A stretch of 64,000 bases of DNA from Granulosicoccus antarcticus IMCC3135 (GCF_002215215.1 NZ_CP018632.1:1258001-1322000), one strand, 5' to 3'. Shown: positions 18,680 to 28,269, numbered from the stretch's first letter. Made by a program: numbers and translations. The notes: generated by a model from the letters alone, not told the origin.

Positions 18680-19522
18680 TTAGAGACGAGCTAGCAGTTC
18701 CTGCTTTTTAGTACCGAATTCTTCGTCGCTCAATACTCCGGCATCATGCAGCTGTGCCAGTTTTTCAAGCAAGGCTATGATCTCGTTGCTCTGCACACCG
18801 TTTTTTGATTGTGCAGTACTGGTACCAGTGCCTGAGAAGTCAGATGAGTTATTGGAAGCGCTGTTGTTCTGGCTTGTTTCGTTTTCCGTTTGGTTGTTCT
18901 GGAACGGAGCATTTGTTTCAACCGGAGCCTGCGTAGATGCAAAATTGGCGTTTGGTTGTGAGCTGGTGTTTGCACCAGAAACAATGGGCAGGCTGCTGAC
19001 CGAAATGGTGCCGTACTGACTGCTGAAGGTTAACGAGTTGTCACCTCCTTGCTGCTGACTGACGCCACCGACCTGATGATCGAGTGTGTCGTATACGGTT
19101 ACATTGCCATTAACGTCGACCGCTAAGCGGTTATTAAACACGGCATATCGAGAATTGTTCTGGCTGCCACTGCTGTTGGGCGAGCCCAGACCATCCGGCC
19201 ACCATTGTCCGTTACTGCTACTACTCGATGTTTCGGGGAACACCTGTGTAGTGGCCAACAGGTTGCTCAATTCGTTGCAAAGGTTGTCAACAGTTGCCTT
19301 CAAACCGTTGTTGAACATGTCGCCGACCATGGTCATGCCGCCGCGCATCCATTGACCGGAGCCGCCTAGCTCGGGGCAGTTGAACTGTGCCATGCTTCCA
19401 GAACCGTTGTTGACCGCAATCAGCATGTGTTCAACGGCACCAGTGCTGATGTTGTACCGACGGGCAATGTCGGTAACGGCATTACGCCCTTGGGAACTCA
19501 AGTTTTGCACAGCTGGCCTCAC
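18680..19522 (-). CDS. SHOCT-domain protein
   Basis: A 280-residue protein, probably GTG-started at 19522 with no clear ribosome-binding site. The N-terminal 90 residues include a helix-turn-helix-like stretch (AVTDIARRYNISTGAVEHML) followed by GGMTMVGDMFNNGLK. A low-complexity, Ser/Asn/Gln-rich middle spans about residues 95-245. The last 35 residues are a SHOCT domain (LLEKLAQLHDAGVLSDEEFGTKKQELL), a short oligomerising module found at the ends of many unrelated proteins. The layout matches a SHOCT-containing family of unknown function. It has no signal peptide, so it is probably cytoplasmic. Confidence 0.8.
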   Translation of the reverse strand: MRPAVQNLSSQGRNAVTDIARRYNISTGAVEHMLIAVNNGSGSMAQFNCPELGGSGQWMRGGMTMVGDMFNNGLKATVDNLCNELSNLLATTQVFPETSSSSSNGQWWPDGLGSPNSSGSQNNSRYAVFNNRLAVDVNGNVTVYDTLDHQVGGVSQQQGGDNSLTFSSQYGTISVSSLPIVSGANTSSQPNANFASTQAPVETNAPFQNNQTENETSQNNSASNNSSDFSGTGTSTAQSKNGVQSNEIIALLEKLAQLHDAGVLSDEEFGTKKQELLARL

Positions 19523-19922
19523 AGATCGGTATGGATAGGGTACTTCTTGCGCGAGTCTATCACTGTAGTGTAAGGGCTCCGCTATTCACAGAACTTAATA
19601 CACCTCAGCTTTAGGGCGAGTTTGTTTCAGGTAACCGTTGATGTAGGAGAAGTTTTCATCTCCAAGTCAGTAAGTGTCATCGCTCCTGTGCCGGGGAAGC
19701 TGGCAATCGATATTGAGGAAATCGTAACTGGAGAGGCGCCAGGCTGATGAAGCACTACCATGGTGCGTTAGTAGATAGCTCTCATTAACAACGCGAGTTG
19801 TTGCTGGTCACAGTCGGTAGGACGTTTCCTGACTTGTCTAATCAGTGTCATCGGTATATTTTCAATCACATATCCAGGCGATGATCGCCGTCCGGAAACA
19901 AGAGGAAGCTGTTGAATCGACG
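19523..19922. other. 400-base divergent intergenic region
   Basis: It lies between the divergent SHOCT and mannonate-dehydratase-like genes and must hold both promoters. TTGTCT (19834-19839) with TATATT (19855-19860) is a weak candidate for the plus strand, with a short 15-base spacing. No small gene or clear repeat is seen. Confidence 0.35.
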
Positions 19923-21149
19923 ATGAAAATTACAAAAGCTGAAGTATTTGTTGGCGGACCTGGAAAGAATTACGTCACGCTCAAGATAATGACGGATGAG
20001 GGCATCTATGGTCTTGGGGATGCCACGCTCAACAATCGGGAAACGTTACCGGCTGCTTATCTGGTTGATTATCTGATTCCTTGCCTGATCGGAAAGGATC
20101 CCTGCAACAGCGAGGACCTCTGGCAGTATTTTTATCGAGGAGCCTATTTTCGTCGAGGCCCTATCGCCATGGCAGCCTTTGGCGCCATCGATATGGCGCT
20201 GTGGGATATCAAGGCCAAGATGGCGGGTATGCCGTTGTATCAACTCTTCGGTGGCAAGAGCCGTGATGGGGCCATGGTCTATGCGCACGCTACAGGTGCA
20301 GATATTGATGATCTGATTGATTCGGTCGCCAACTACGTGGACAAGGGCTACAAGGCGGTTCGGGTGCAGTGTGGAATTCCGGGGATGCCCTCGTCCAGTT
20401 ATGGAGTTAGTGAAACCAGGGGAACCGTTGATAATTACATAACGGATTTCTCGGGCTCGGTGCCAAATGAGGAAATCTGGGATAGCGAAAAATACATGCG
20501 CTATATGCCTGAAGCGATGGATAAGCTTCGGGATACATTCGGTTTCGAGCTCAAACTGCTGCACGATGTTCACCATCGGTTACTGCCGCGAGAGGCAGCG
20601 CAGTTTGCCAGGGAAATGGAACAATACCGTCTATTCTGGTTGGAAGATCCGACTCCTGCTGAAAACCAGGATGCCCTGAGGCTGCTCAGGCAGCATTCGA
20701 CCATACCGATAGCCATCGGTGAGGTGTTCAACTCTGTCTGGGATTGCAACAAACTGATTGAAGATGAGTTGATCGACTTTATTCGCGTAGCGGTTACCTA
20801 TGCCGGTGGAATAACCCCGGTAAAACGCCTCGTTGATCTGGCCGGTATGCATAACGTTCGTACAGGTTTTCATGGTGCGCCGAGTCATTCACCAATTTCC
20901 ATGGCGGCTCAGGGGCATCTCAATGCCTGGGCTCCGAATTTTGGTATTCAGGAATACCTGGTGCTGGGGACGCCAGAATGCGATGCGCTATTCCCGTCAA
21001 GTCACACAATGACCGATGGCTTGTTTCATGTCAGCGATGAGCCAGGTCTCGGCGTGGACTTTGACGAGAACGAAGCAAAGCGCTACAGCTATGTACAGGG
21101 TTTCCATCCGGTTGCTCGCCTGGAAGATGGAACGCTTTGGAATTATTGA
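19923..21149 (+). CDS. Enolase-superfamily acid-sugar dehydratase, D-mannonate dehydratase (ManD) family
   Basis: A 408-residue enolase-superfamily protein. It opens with MKITKAEVFVGGPGKNYVTLK and carries the ManD-family stretches GAYFRRGPIAMAAFGAIDMALWD, VRVQCGIPG and LLHDVHHRL, with acid residues in WLEDPTP and AIGEVF and the general base in GFHGAPSHSP. These enzymes remove water from D-mannonate or D-gluconate to give 2-keto-3-deoxygluconate. The Ala after HG is, from memory of the family, associated with the more active ManD proteins, but the usual DLSP is SHSP here, so the substrate is uncertain. ATG 19923 is the natural start. No uronate genes lie near it. Its last 119 bases overlap the haloperoxidase gene on the other strand. 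Confidence 0.88.
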   Translation: MKITKAEVFVGGPGKNYVTLKIMTDEGIYGLGDATLNNRETLPAAYLVDYLIPCLIGKDPCNSEDLWQYFYRGAYFRRGPIAMAAFGAIDMALWDIKAKMAGMPLYQLFGGKSRDGAMVYAHATGADIDDLIDSVANYVDKGYKAVRVQCGIPGMPSSSYGVSETRGTVDNYITDFSGSVPNEEIWDSEKYMRYMPEAMDKLRDTFGFELKLLHDVHHRLLPREAAQFAREMEQYRLFWLEDPTPAENQDALRLLRQHSTIPIAIGEVFNSVWDCNKLIEDELIDFIRVAVTYAGGITPVKRLVDLAGMHNVRTGFHGAPSHSPISMAAQGHLNAWAPNFGIQEYLVLGTPECDALFPSSHTMTDGLFHVSDEPGLGVDFDENEAKRYSYVQGFHPVARLEDGTLWNY

Positions 21150-23433
21150 GTTTCCTGCGACATAGACCAACACCTGACAGTGTCACAAGAATCAACAACA
21201 AGGGGTCTTTGAAAGCGCTCTGATTTGTCTGTGCACCGGTGATGTATGCCGGGGCGATACTGCAACCGCTGCTACTTCTGGACTCCTGGTTTGAGGGCTC
21301 CGGTGTTAGTTCTGGATACAGCTGATAATCCAGTGCCAGTTCGGAGATCTCAGCGTTGCCACTGAAGTAGCGATCGGTGCGGGTCCATACCCGTTCGGCA
21401 ACCTTGATGCCCATAAGGCGTCCGGGGACGTCATCCACCGGCGGATGAATTCCTCCCCAGATGCGTGACAGACTGGTCTGGTCGGAGGCATCTCGGTAGG
21501 TGGCCCATTGCAGCGTGATATCAACACTGGGCCCTTGTTCGAATACCAGGAATTCATCTTTCTTTGCCTTGAATTCAGCCATGCCGCCGGGGAAGAATTC
21601 ATCGCCTGTCAGATTCGTCAGGATCTCGGCTGCTGCTCGTGAAAAGGTTGAATGCCCGGATACGTAGCCGGCAAAGGGTGGTGTCACAAAAGTCGGTCGC
21701 TGATAGGGCCACCAGTTCTCGAGCAGAATCCAGCCGACCCCGGCTGTGTCACTGGCAGGGTCGCGGATGAAGGCTGGGCCGCGCCAGGCTCGAACCTTGA
21801 TCTTGCCGATGTCGCGGCCGCCATTGCCAGCCAGTGGATCACCCGCTGCGACGCTTTCGATGAGTCCGGTCGTCAAGGGAATGCCTTGAGCATGGTAGTT
21901 TGCAGCGTCGATGTCTGTACTCTGACCGAGCGAGGCCATGTAGCGAATGGCAGAAATGGGGCGAATGTAGTCATAAGCGCCCTTGTTACTCCAGGCCGCA
22001 ATGGCACTGTCGTGCATGGCTGCGCCGAGCAGGAAATAGGTTTTCACATCGAACGAGAGGGCATCCACTTCATCGCCCTGGCCGCTGAAGCGTCGTTTGA
22101 AATCCGGATGGTCGCTGACCGCCTGGTTGTAGATGCGAAACCAGTGACCGGGTGGTGTTTCGCTGTCTGGGCCATCGGCCCAGAATTCGGCCAACACACG
22201 TGTGTAGTCGCCTCGAGGTACAAGTTGCTCGGCATAGGGATTACCTGTGGCCGGATTGATTGCATGGCCCAAATCTGCAGAACCGCCCTCCAGAGGATCG
22301 TAAAAGGCTTGTAGTGCGGCTGAATCGTCCGGTAATGCGAGTGAGTTACCCAGGCTGCCTGGCGAGATATCCCACATGACCCCGTCGGCTGGGGACAATT
22401 GAGCTGACCAGAGTGCAACGAGGGCATGATTCCACTGATAGTCCTGATTGCTTGAGGGGTCATCACCCAGTTGGGCTGGCAAGCCGGGGTCCAGGTAGAC
22501 GGGGAAGTCCTGACCATCACGAGAGATCTGGCTGAGATCGGCAGCTGTGAGAGAAAAAGTGGCAACCTGTGCCCATTCGGCACCCAGAAAACTGGGTGTG
22601 GTGGTGACATTGCCTGATTGATCAATGAACGTATCCAACTGCAATGGCTGCCAGCGGTTCGGATCTGACAGCCCGGGATTACCAGCCTGGGTCGGGTCCA
22701 GTGGTGTATTGATAGGCAGGTATTCCAGATTGCTATAACCCTCTTGTTCATTGGAGCCGTCTGCGTTGCCATAATCGATCAGGCACTGGGCTATCGCATT
22801 GCCTAACACCTCCGGTCGATTACTGATGGTGAGATCAGATGCGATATCGTCCGCATTGAGCCCCAGTGTGGCAAACAGCTCGTCCAGATGCTGCAGGGTG
22901 TCATCGGCACCGGGTGAAAAGCCGAAACGATGGTGCAGCAGACGATAGGCTGCAAAGCTCATGGCCGTTTCTCGTGCCTTGGGCTTGTCGGTTTCAGAAA
23001 TCGCCTGTAAGGCTGTACGAGTAGCGGGAGAGAGAGCGCAGTTGAAACCGTTTCTCTGTGCTCGTCCCAGCAGGTAGGGGGACGCAGTGTCGTCATAAGC
23101 TGCCCAGGCATCGTAGAAGGCGATCGAGGTATGGAAAAGGTTTCGGGCATGGACCGTAGGGCGAGCAAGGTCACGCCGAATGGCATAGAGCAGAGCCTCA
23201 TTCCAGTTACGGGCAATGGACAAGGTTGGATCGTAAGCTGGCGCGACCACCTCGGGGGGCTCTATCACTTGCGCATGAGCCACCAGGCTTGTATTGGTGC
23301 AGACAAACACCAGAACGCCTGCCGGTACAAATTTCCAGCAGCGATGAGACGATGGTTTGGTAGTGCCGAAGAGTTGTCGCATACGGATCCCCATCATTGA
23401 GTTTGCATATCTTGCCGTTGGTAAATGTTTCAC
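21031..23433 (-). CDS. Vanadium-dependent haloperoxidase family protein with C-terminal sorting-like tail
   Basis: An 800-residue PAP2/vanadium-haloperoxidase-superfamily protein. A signal sequence precedes AHAQVIEPP. The vanadate site is visible as WPYQRP, the Ser-Gly-His of YVSGHSTFS, and the later Arg-His of SRIWGGIHPPVDDVPGR. These enzymes use peroxide to oxidise halides or sulfides, although many bacterial members are untested. Near the C-terminus, SSSGCSIAP is followed by a hydrophobic helix beginning DPLLLILVTL and by CRRK. This resembles Cys-containing exosortase/rhombosortase-type tails such as JDVT-CTERM. About 38 residues then continue past the basic cluster, inside the 3' end of the mannonate-dehydratase-like gene, where such tails normally stop. 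ATG 23433, 23397 or 23382 are possible starts. Confidence 0.85.
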   Translation of the reverse strand: MKHLPTARYANSMMGIRMRQLFGTTKPSSHRCWKFVPAGVLVFVCTNTSLVAHAQVIEPPEVVAPAYDPTLSIARNWNEALLYAIRRDLARPTVHARNLFHTSIAFYDAWAAYDDTASPYLLGRAQRNGFNCALSPATRTALQAISETDKPKARETAMSFAAYRLLHHRFGFSPGADDTLQHLDELFATLGLNADDIASDLTISNRPEVLGNAIAQCLIDYGNADGSNEQEGYSNLEYLPINTPLDPTQAGNPGLSDPNRWQPLQLDTFIDQSGNVTTTPSFLGAEWAQVATFSLTAADLSQISRDGQDFPVYLDPGLPAQLGDDPSSNQDYQWNHALVALWSAQLSPADGVMWDISPGSLGNSLALPDDSAALQAFYDPLEGGSADLGHAINPATGNPYAEQLVPRGDYTRVLAEFWADGPDSETPPGHWFRIYNQAVSDHPDFKRRFSGQGDEVDALSFDVKTYFLLGAAMHDSAIAAWSNKGAYDYIRPISAIRYMASLGQSTDIDAANYHAQGIPLTTGLIESVAAGDPLAGNGGRDIGKIKVRAWRGPAFIRDPASDTAGVGWILLENWWPYQRPTFVTPPFAGYVSGHSTFSRAAAEILTNLTGDEFFPGGMAEFKAKKDEFLVFEQGPSVDITLQWATYRDASDQTSLSRIWGGIHPPVDDVPGRLMGIKVAERVWTRTDRYFSGNAEISELALDYQLYPELTPEPSNQESRSSSGCSIAPAYITGAQTNQSAFKDPLLLILVTLSGVGLCRRKLNNSKAFHLPGEQPDGNPVHSCSALLRSRQSPRRDLAHR

Positions 23434-23682
23434 GGACGAAGTTCTGTTGAAATAGTCTCTCCGAAATTCATGGCAATACCCGGGTTATCCATAAAGGCTG
23501 AATCTCAGTGTTCATCGCGTGCACGGAACCTGCTAATCCAAAAAGGGAGCAGTCTGCTTCGATCAATCCGGAAAGAATTCTGAATATCAAGACTAGTGCC
23601 TGTCAAAAGCGGTCAAATTGCCGTGTATTCGACGTTCAACATGGATATTCTGCAATAAAACTGCCATTAGGTTCTGGGGAAT

Positions 23683-24471
23683 ATGACCATGCGCAATAAA
23701 TTATTAATGACTAGTCTCTGCCTCCTGTTAGGCGGTTGTGGTGGCGGTTCGGGCGGATCAGTTTCTTCGGGCGAAGGCAACCCGACTTTCGAAGATGGCT
23801 CAAATGGCGGCTTGGACGAGGGCGGGGAAAAAGAGTTGGTTGCGCTTGGCGTCGACTCGGTCCGCTATCGGATAACTATCGAAAATGACTGGGGCGTAGA
23901 GGATTTTCCACAAGGATTTCCCGATGACGCTCATCTGTCCTTGATAGGGGGTGCCACGCATAACATGGCTGTGTCGTTCTGGGAGATCGGGGAGCCGGCA
24001 ACTCGCGGTATTGAAGACATGGCCGAGACCGGAATGATCGATATATTTCTTGGCGATGAGGTCGTTCCCGCCATCGAAAACGGTACCGCAGACTCACAAT
24101 TTTCAGTGCGTAATTACACGGACCCAAAAATAGATGGAGTGCCGGGCACGACAGTTTTCGAGTTGCAGGTGAACCGTGCTTATCCGCTGGTCAGTTTGGT
24201 GACGATGCTTGGACCCAGCCCCGATTGGTTCGTCGGCGTCAGTGGTGAGCGTTTATATGATGACACCCTGGGTTGGTTGCCGGAACTGAAGATCAATTTG
24301 CCATTGATGGATGGCGGAACCAAAACGGACGTTACGCCCGTGATGGGTGGCCCCGATATCATTCCCGGCGTAGCAATCGGCTACGTTGTCTACGATACGC
24401 CTACCGGTACTTACCAGCCTAGCGATGTACCTCAGATGGTGGCACGGTTACGATTTGAGCGAATTGAGTAA
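23683..24471 (+). CDS. Spondin_N-domain lipoprotein
   Basis: A 262-residue exported lipoprotein. The signal peptide ends in lipobox LLGGC, followed by a Gly/Ser-rich spacer. Residues about 60-235 are a spondin N-terminal domain: YRITIENDWGVEDFP, HLSLIGGATHNMAVSFWEIGEPAT and PLVSLVTMLGPSPDWFVGVSG are its hallmarks. The domain binds Ca2+ in animal F-spondin and occurs in many marine bacteria without an assigned job. It stands apart between the haloperoxidase (divergent) and the sulfatase (convergent). Confidence 0.85.
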   Translation: MTMRNKLLMTSLCLLLGGCGGGSGGSVSSGEGNPTFEDGSNGGLDEGGEKELVALGVDSVRYRITIENDWGVEDFPQGFPDDAHLSLIGGATHNMAVSFWEIGEPATRGIEDMAETGMIDIFLGDEVVPAIENGTADSQFSVRNYTDPKIDGVPGTTVFELQVNRAYPLVSLVTMLGPSPDWFVGVSGERLYDDTLGWLPELKINLPLMDGGTKTDVTPVMGGPDIIPGVAIGYVVYDTPTGTYQPSDVPQMVARLRFERIE

Positions 24472-24493
24472 TAGCCGGTGAAACGTGAGAGTT

Positions 24494-26185
24494 TCAAGGT
24501 GAGCTATGCAAGGTCGAGATGTCAGTGGTTGCTGACTCAATTTCAGCCAAAGGTGTCGTGATCGGGGGCGTTGTTTCGAATGCGGTACCCAACAGGCCTC
24601 TGATCGATTCCATCGGTAATGCTTCCGAGTCAGATGCGGGCATCATGCCGTCACTGAAGCTGTTACCAGGCAGCCTGTCCAGCAGCGCCGAATCGGATGA
24701 GAAAATGTGGATGGGGACATGCGAGGTGGGTGCCCAGCCAGCAATGATGCTGGCTGGTTGGTGGTCGCCGAGCACGATGAACAAGGCATCATCCGCATAT
24801 CTGGCCAGGTATTCGCCAACCAGTTTCAGGTTCTGATCAACGGATGTGCCGTAGGCTTCTCGCACAGGCTCGGCTTTAGCCCAACTATGGCGTTCCCCAT
24901 AACGTTGGGTGCCATCAAAGATACTGCCGTCTCCGATATCGTCCCAGGACTGATGGTTTGGCAAAGGCCCCCAGGGCGCGTGAGAGTCCAGTAAGCCGAT
25001 ATGCGCCATCAAGGGACCATCGGCTGTTGCACGAACCTGTCGCTCGAAGGCGGTGAGTGTGTATTGGTCCGGCATGGTAACGAAGCCAAAATCCTGGCCT
25101 TTGTAGTTCAATGCATCATGGTCGAAGAATCGATCTACCTGATACCAGGCACCTTCTACCCAGTCGGACTTTACAACGGGCAGCACGACAGAGGTGGTCC
25201 AGCCAGCTTGCTTGAACAAGCTTGCCAATGACTTGCGCTCTGATGAGATCAGACGGTCGAAACGGGCGTGATTGGTCAGGCGTAGCCCGGAGGCGACAGT
25301 GGCATGAGCCAGCCAGCTTCGGCCACCTCGAGTAGGTGAATCTATCCAGGCACTTTTAACATGCAAGCCAGCATTGCCGGTCTCGTTCTGGACTGATAGC
25401 AATCGCTGGGCCGCCGCATTGCTGAATTGCGGGCTGTCAACGAATGACCGTCCATAGGATTCGACATAGATGATGATGACGTCTCGTCCACTCAGAGCTG
25501 CAAATGAGGGCTGGTTAGCGAGCAGATCATCCTCTTGTAATAATGATGTGAACTGTGCTTGATCCTGAATTGCCCATTGAGTGTATTGAATGCGCTCAAC
25601 CAGTTCGTCGGCGATAGCCCATTTGGCAGGTGGCAGAGAGTCGTGCTTGAGTGGCGTCATGCTGTTTACCATCGCTGTTAGCAGTGGCACACAGCAGATG
25701 ACAATGTAGGTGTTTCGCCAAGGGCGACTGAGTCGATTCAGGTAACCCAGGCTGCGATACAGCAATACGGCTATCAGAAGCAGAACCAGGACGCCTGAAC
25801 TACCCAGCGCGATAGCTTCAGATCTACCAAGCGTATCTGCTGTCAGGGTCCAGCCTTGCTGGATCAAATGCCATTCTGCCAATGGATTGAAGGCGCGGCC
25901 CAGTGCAGCTCGAGAAACAAGGTCAGCAAGACGAAGCAGTGACAAGCAGAGAACAGATGCCGTCACCAGTAGTCGGGTAACCGTAAACAGCGGTCTGTTC
26001 AGCAGTATCAACAGCAGGACGATGACCGGCACATCCAGTGGCAAGCTTGGCCATTGCGATAATGTGAGCTGATCCGGATGACCGGGCACTATCAGCAGTG
26101 CTACCAGCAGTGCGACGGCCAGAAGTGAATAGAGAGCTGCACGTCGATGAGACGTTGTCGACTTGGCAGTATTGGTTTGAGGCAT
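24494..26185 (-). CDS. Membrane-anchored sulfatase / LTA-synthase-like phosphotransferase
   Basis: A 563-residue alkaline-phosphatase-superfamily protein. The first 190 residues hold about four to five membrane helices. The soluble domain begins about residue 230 with VIIIYVESYGRSF, where Glu would bind metal. It continues with TRGGRSWLAHATVASG, whose Ser/Thr should be the nucleophile region, then HIGLLDSHAPW and VLGDHQP for the second metal site. The layout is that of LtaS/OpgB-like proteins that move phosphoglycerol or phosphoethanolamine onto envelope glycans or lipids, but the substrate is open. ATG 26185 is preferred over TTG 26218. It is a single gene. Confidence 0.85.
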   Translation of the reverse strand: MPQTNTAKSTTSHRRAALYSLLAVALLVALLIVPGHPDQLTLSQWPSLPLDVPVIVLLLILLNRPLFTVTRLLVTASVLCLSLLRLADLVSRAALGRAFNPLAEWHLIQQGWTLTADTLGRSEAIALGSSGVLVLLLIAVLLYRSLGYLNRLSRPWRNTYIVICCVPLLTAMVNSMTPLKHDSLPPAKWAIADELVERIQYTQWAIQDQAQFTSLLQEDDLLANQPSFAALSGRDVIIIYVESYGRSFVDSPQFSNAAAQRLLSVQNETGNAGLHVKSAWIDSPTRGGRSWLAHATVASGLRLTNHARFDRLISSERKSLASLFKQAGWTTSVVLPVVKSDWVEGAWYQVDRFFDHDALNYKGQDFGFVTMPDQYTLTAFERQVRATADGPLMAHIGLLDSHAPWGPLPNHQSWDDIGDGSIFDGTQRYGERHSWAKAEPVREAYGTSVDQNLKLVGEYLARYADDALFIVLGDHQPASIIAGWAPTSHVPIHIFSSDSALLDRLPGNSFSDGMMPASDSEALPMESIRGLLGTAFETTPPITTPLAEIESATTDISTLHSSP

Positions 26186-26456
26186 GAATACGCTTTGGCG
26201 GAGTGAGGCTGTGAACAAATCGGATCATCACTAGGACCACAAACGGCTTGAATAGTTTGGCCGGCTTTGTGACTCTATTTGTTCACTGTGGGACGTGCAT
26301 CACTTGGCATCAGCAGTGGTATGGATCATGACCGCGCGAAGCCTGTCGATTGGTTCACCGCTGACGATTAACGGGTTACCTGAGTGCAGACAATTGACAG
26401 GCTATAGCCGTTCACTGAATAGTTGCGGTAGTGTTGTCAAAAAAGGATAGCCCACT

Positions 26457-26807
26457 GTGATTCTGCACCTCACGACCATACTGATCTTTCAACTGATAGG
26501 CGAAACCCTGACTCGCAGTCTGGGCCTGATTGTCCCTGGGCCGGTTCTGGGTATGGCTCTGTTGCTCGGGTTCTTTATGGCTTTCCCCAAGGCAGCTGCG
26601 GCTATACAGCCAACAGCGCAGGGGCTTTTGTCCCATCTGTCGCTGTTGTTCGTACCGGCAGGAGTTGGCATCGTTGGCCATCTTGATCGCATGGGCACCG
26701 ATGGCCCGGCCATTTTTCTGGCATTGGCTGTCAGCACCGCTTTGTCCATTACCGTCGGGGCTCTGGTGTTTGCAAGTCTTGCCAAGCGAATGGGGGCGGA
26801 GGAATGA
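26457..26807 (+). CDS. CidA/LrgA family holin-like protein
   Basis: A 116-residue membrane protein with four helices. It starts at GTG 26457 after an AAGGAT site. The LrgA/CidA signature is visible: GETLTRSLGLIVPGPVLGM and LLFVPAGVGIV. LrgA/CidA proteins were first described as holin-like modulators of murein hydrolase export, and some partner LrgB in small-acid transport. The LrgB gene overlaps it by four bases (ATGA), so the two should be translated together. Confidence 0.92.
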   Translation: MILHLTTILIFQLIGETLTRSLGLIVPGPVLGMALLLGFFMAFPKAAAAIQPTAQGLLSHLSLLFVPAGVGIVGHLDRMGTDGPAIFLALAVSTALSITVGALVFASLAKRMGAEE

Positions 26808-27520
26808 ATGAGCTGACGCAAGTCTGGACCTATCTGGCTGAAGAGCCGCTGCTCTGGTTGACCGCCACGCTCATTGCCTACAGCATCGGTGATGCTGCCT
26901 TCAGGGCATCGGGCAAACGGGCTTATGTCAATCCGGTTCTGATTGCGGTGACGCTGCTGGCGATTGTGCTGTGGAAGACAGCGACACCGTACCAGACCTA
27001 TTTCGAAGGCGCCCAATTTGTCCATTTCATGCTCGGCCCGGCGACTGTGGCGCTTGCCGCTCCACTGTATGGCAATCTGACGAGGATCCGAAAGTCGGCT
27101 ATACCGCTTATCTGTGCACTGGTGGCAGGCTCCGTTACTGCAATCTTCAGTGCTCTGGGGGTGGCATATGCTCTGGGTATTCGTGGAGAAACCCTGGTGT
27201 CCATCGCACCCAAGTCTGTTACCGCGCCGGTGGCCCTTGGTATTTCAGAGTCGATGGGTGGCTCGCCAACGCTGACTGCCGTGCTCGTTATTATCACAGG
27301 TGTCATGGGGGCGGTGATGGCAACACCGCTGTTGAATCTACTGGGCGTCACCGACTGGCGTGCCCGAGGATTCTCCGTGGGTGTCGCATCACACGGTATC
27401 GGTACTGCAAGGGCCTTCCAGGTGAACGAGACCGCAGGCGCCTTTGCGGGTATCGGAATGGGCTTGAATGCGTTGTTGACGACATTGCTTGCGCCATTGA
27501 TTGTCACGCTGTTCACCTGA
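26804..27520 (+). CDS. LrgB family membrane protein
   Basis: A 238-residue inner-membrane protein. LrgB-family signatures are VNPVLIAVTLLAIVLW, FMLGPATVALAAPLY, SVTAPVALGISESMGGSP and ASHGIGTARAFQVNETAGAFAG. It probably forms a complex with the overlapping LrgA. An SDR gene follows after 26 bases and may be on the same transcript. Confidence 0.93.
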   Translation: MNELTQVWTYLAEEPLLWLTATLIAYSIGDAAFRASGKRAYVNPVLIAVTLLAIVLWKTATPYQTYFEGAQFVHFMLGPATVALAAPLYGNLTRIRKSAIPLICALVAGSVTAIFSALGVAYALGIRGETLVSIAPKSVTAPVALGISESMGGSPTLTAVLVIITGVMGAVMATPLLNLLGVTDWRARGFSVGVASHGIGTARAFQVNETAGAFAGIGMGLNALLTTLLAPLIVTLFT

Positions 27521-27546
27521 ATTTTCATTCAATACAGGAAGTCATC

Positions 27547-28224
27547 ATGCAAACCTATCTCATCACTGGTGCTAATCGTGGCATTGGCCTTGAAATGACC
27601 CGACAGGCTCTTGAGCTCGGACTTCGTGTCATCGCAACCTGTCGTGATCCGTCTAGCGCTGCAGAGCTCGCTGCGCTAGAGGGACTGCTGGATATACAGG
27701 CGCTGGATGTCACCGATCAGTCATCGGTGGATGCGCTGGCTGCAACGCTTACAGGTGTAGCGCTGGATGTCCTGATCAACAACGCAGGCGTCATGGCGAC
27801 GCATCAATCGATTGATGACATGGACTATGAGGAATGGATGACATCATTTGCCATTAACGCAATAGCTCCCTGGCGGGTGTCGGTCGCATTCGAGCAGCAT
27901 TTGAAATCATCGTCCCGGCCACGAGTGGCTACCTTGACAAGCCAGATGGCCTCTTTGAAGCGGGCAGGCAGCGATCGGGTGGCCTACCGGAGTTCCAAAG
28001 CCGCTGCCAACATGGCCATGCGTACCTTGGCACTGGAATGGCAGGCCAAGGGCATTACTGTCTGCAGCCTGCACCCGGGCTGGGTTCAGACCGATATGGG
28101 CGGCAGCAATGCAGCACTGGGTGTCGTGGAAAGTGCAAGCGGGCTGTTGGAGGTTATCGATGGCTTGAGCCTGAAGGACACCGGGCGATTTCTGGATTAC
28201 GAGGGTGAGCGACTGCCGTGGTAA
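27547..28224 (+). CDS. Short-chain dehydrogenase/reductase, C-factor-like
   Basis: A 225-residue SDR. ATG 27547 has an AGGAAG site just upstream; the frame is open further upstream but that part lies over lrgB. TGANRGIG binds NAD(P), NNAG stabilises the fold, the Ser lies in TLTSQMAS and the YRSSK motif supplies Tyr and Lys. The order matches the small cytosolic CsgA/C-factor-like SDRs; the substrate is unknown. The IS66-family element lies 36 bases after its stop and does not touch the gene. Confidence 0.88.
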   Translation: MQTYLITGANRGIGLEMTRQALELGLRVIATCRDPSSAAELAALEGLLDIQALDVTDQSSVDALAATLTGVALDVLINNAGVMATHQSIDDMDYEEWMTSFAINAIAPWRVSVAFEQHLKSSSRPRVATLTSQMASLKRAGSDRVAYRSSKAAANMAMRTLALEWQAKGITVCSLHPGWVQTDMGGSNAALGVVESASGLLEVIDGLSLKDTGRFLDYEGERLPW

Positions 28225-28260
28225 TAATTTTCTGAAGCTGCCAGTGCGCCTGTCGAGTAA

Positions 28261-28269
28261 CCTGCCAGC
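28261..28269. repeat. Left copy of direct repeat flanking the IS element
   Basis: CCTGCCAGC lies directly before the left inverted repeat, and an identical nine bases lie directly after the right one. IS66-family elements duplicate eight target bases, so eight of these are probably the target-site duplication and one matches by chance. Confidence 0.85.

Noticed and set aside
21652-22314. Plus-strand open frame inside the haloperoxidase gene
   Set aside because: Antisense shadow without a ribosome site or known domain.
26971-28224. Long open frame joining lrgB and the SDR
   Set aside because: It is open by chance over lrgB. The SDR has its own ribosome site and start at 27547.
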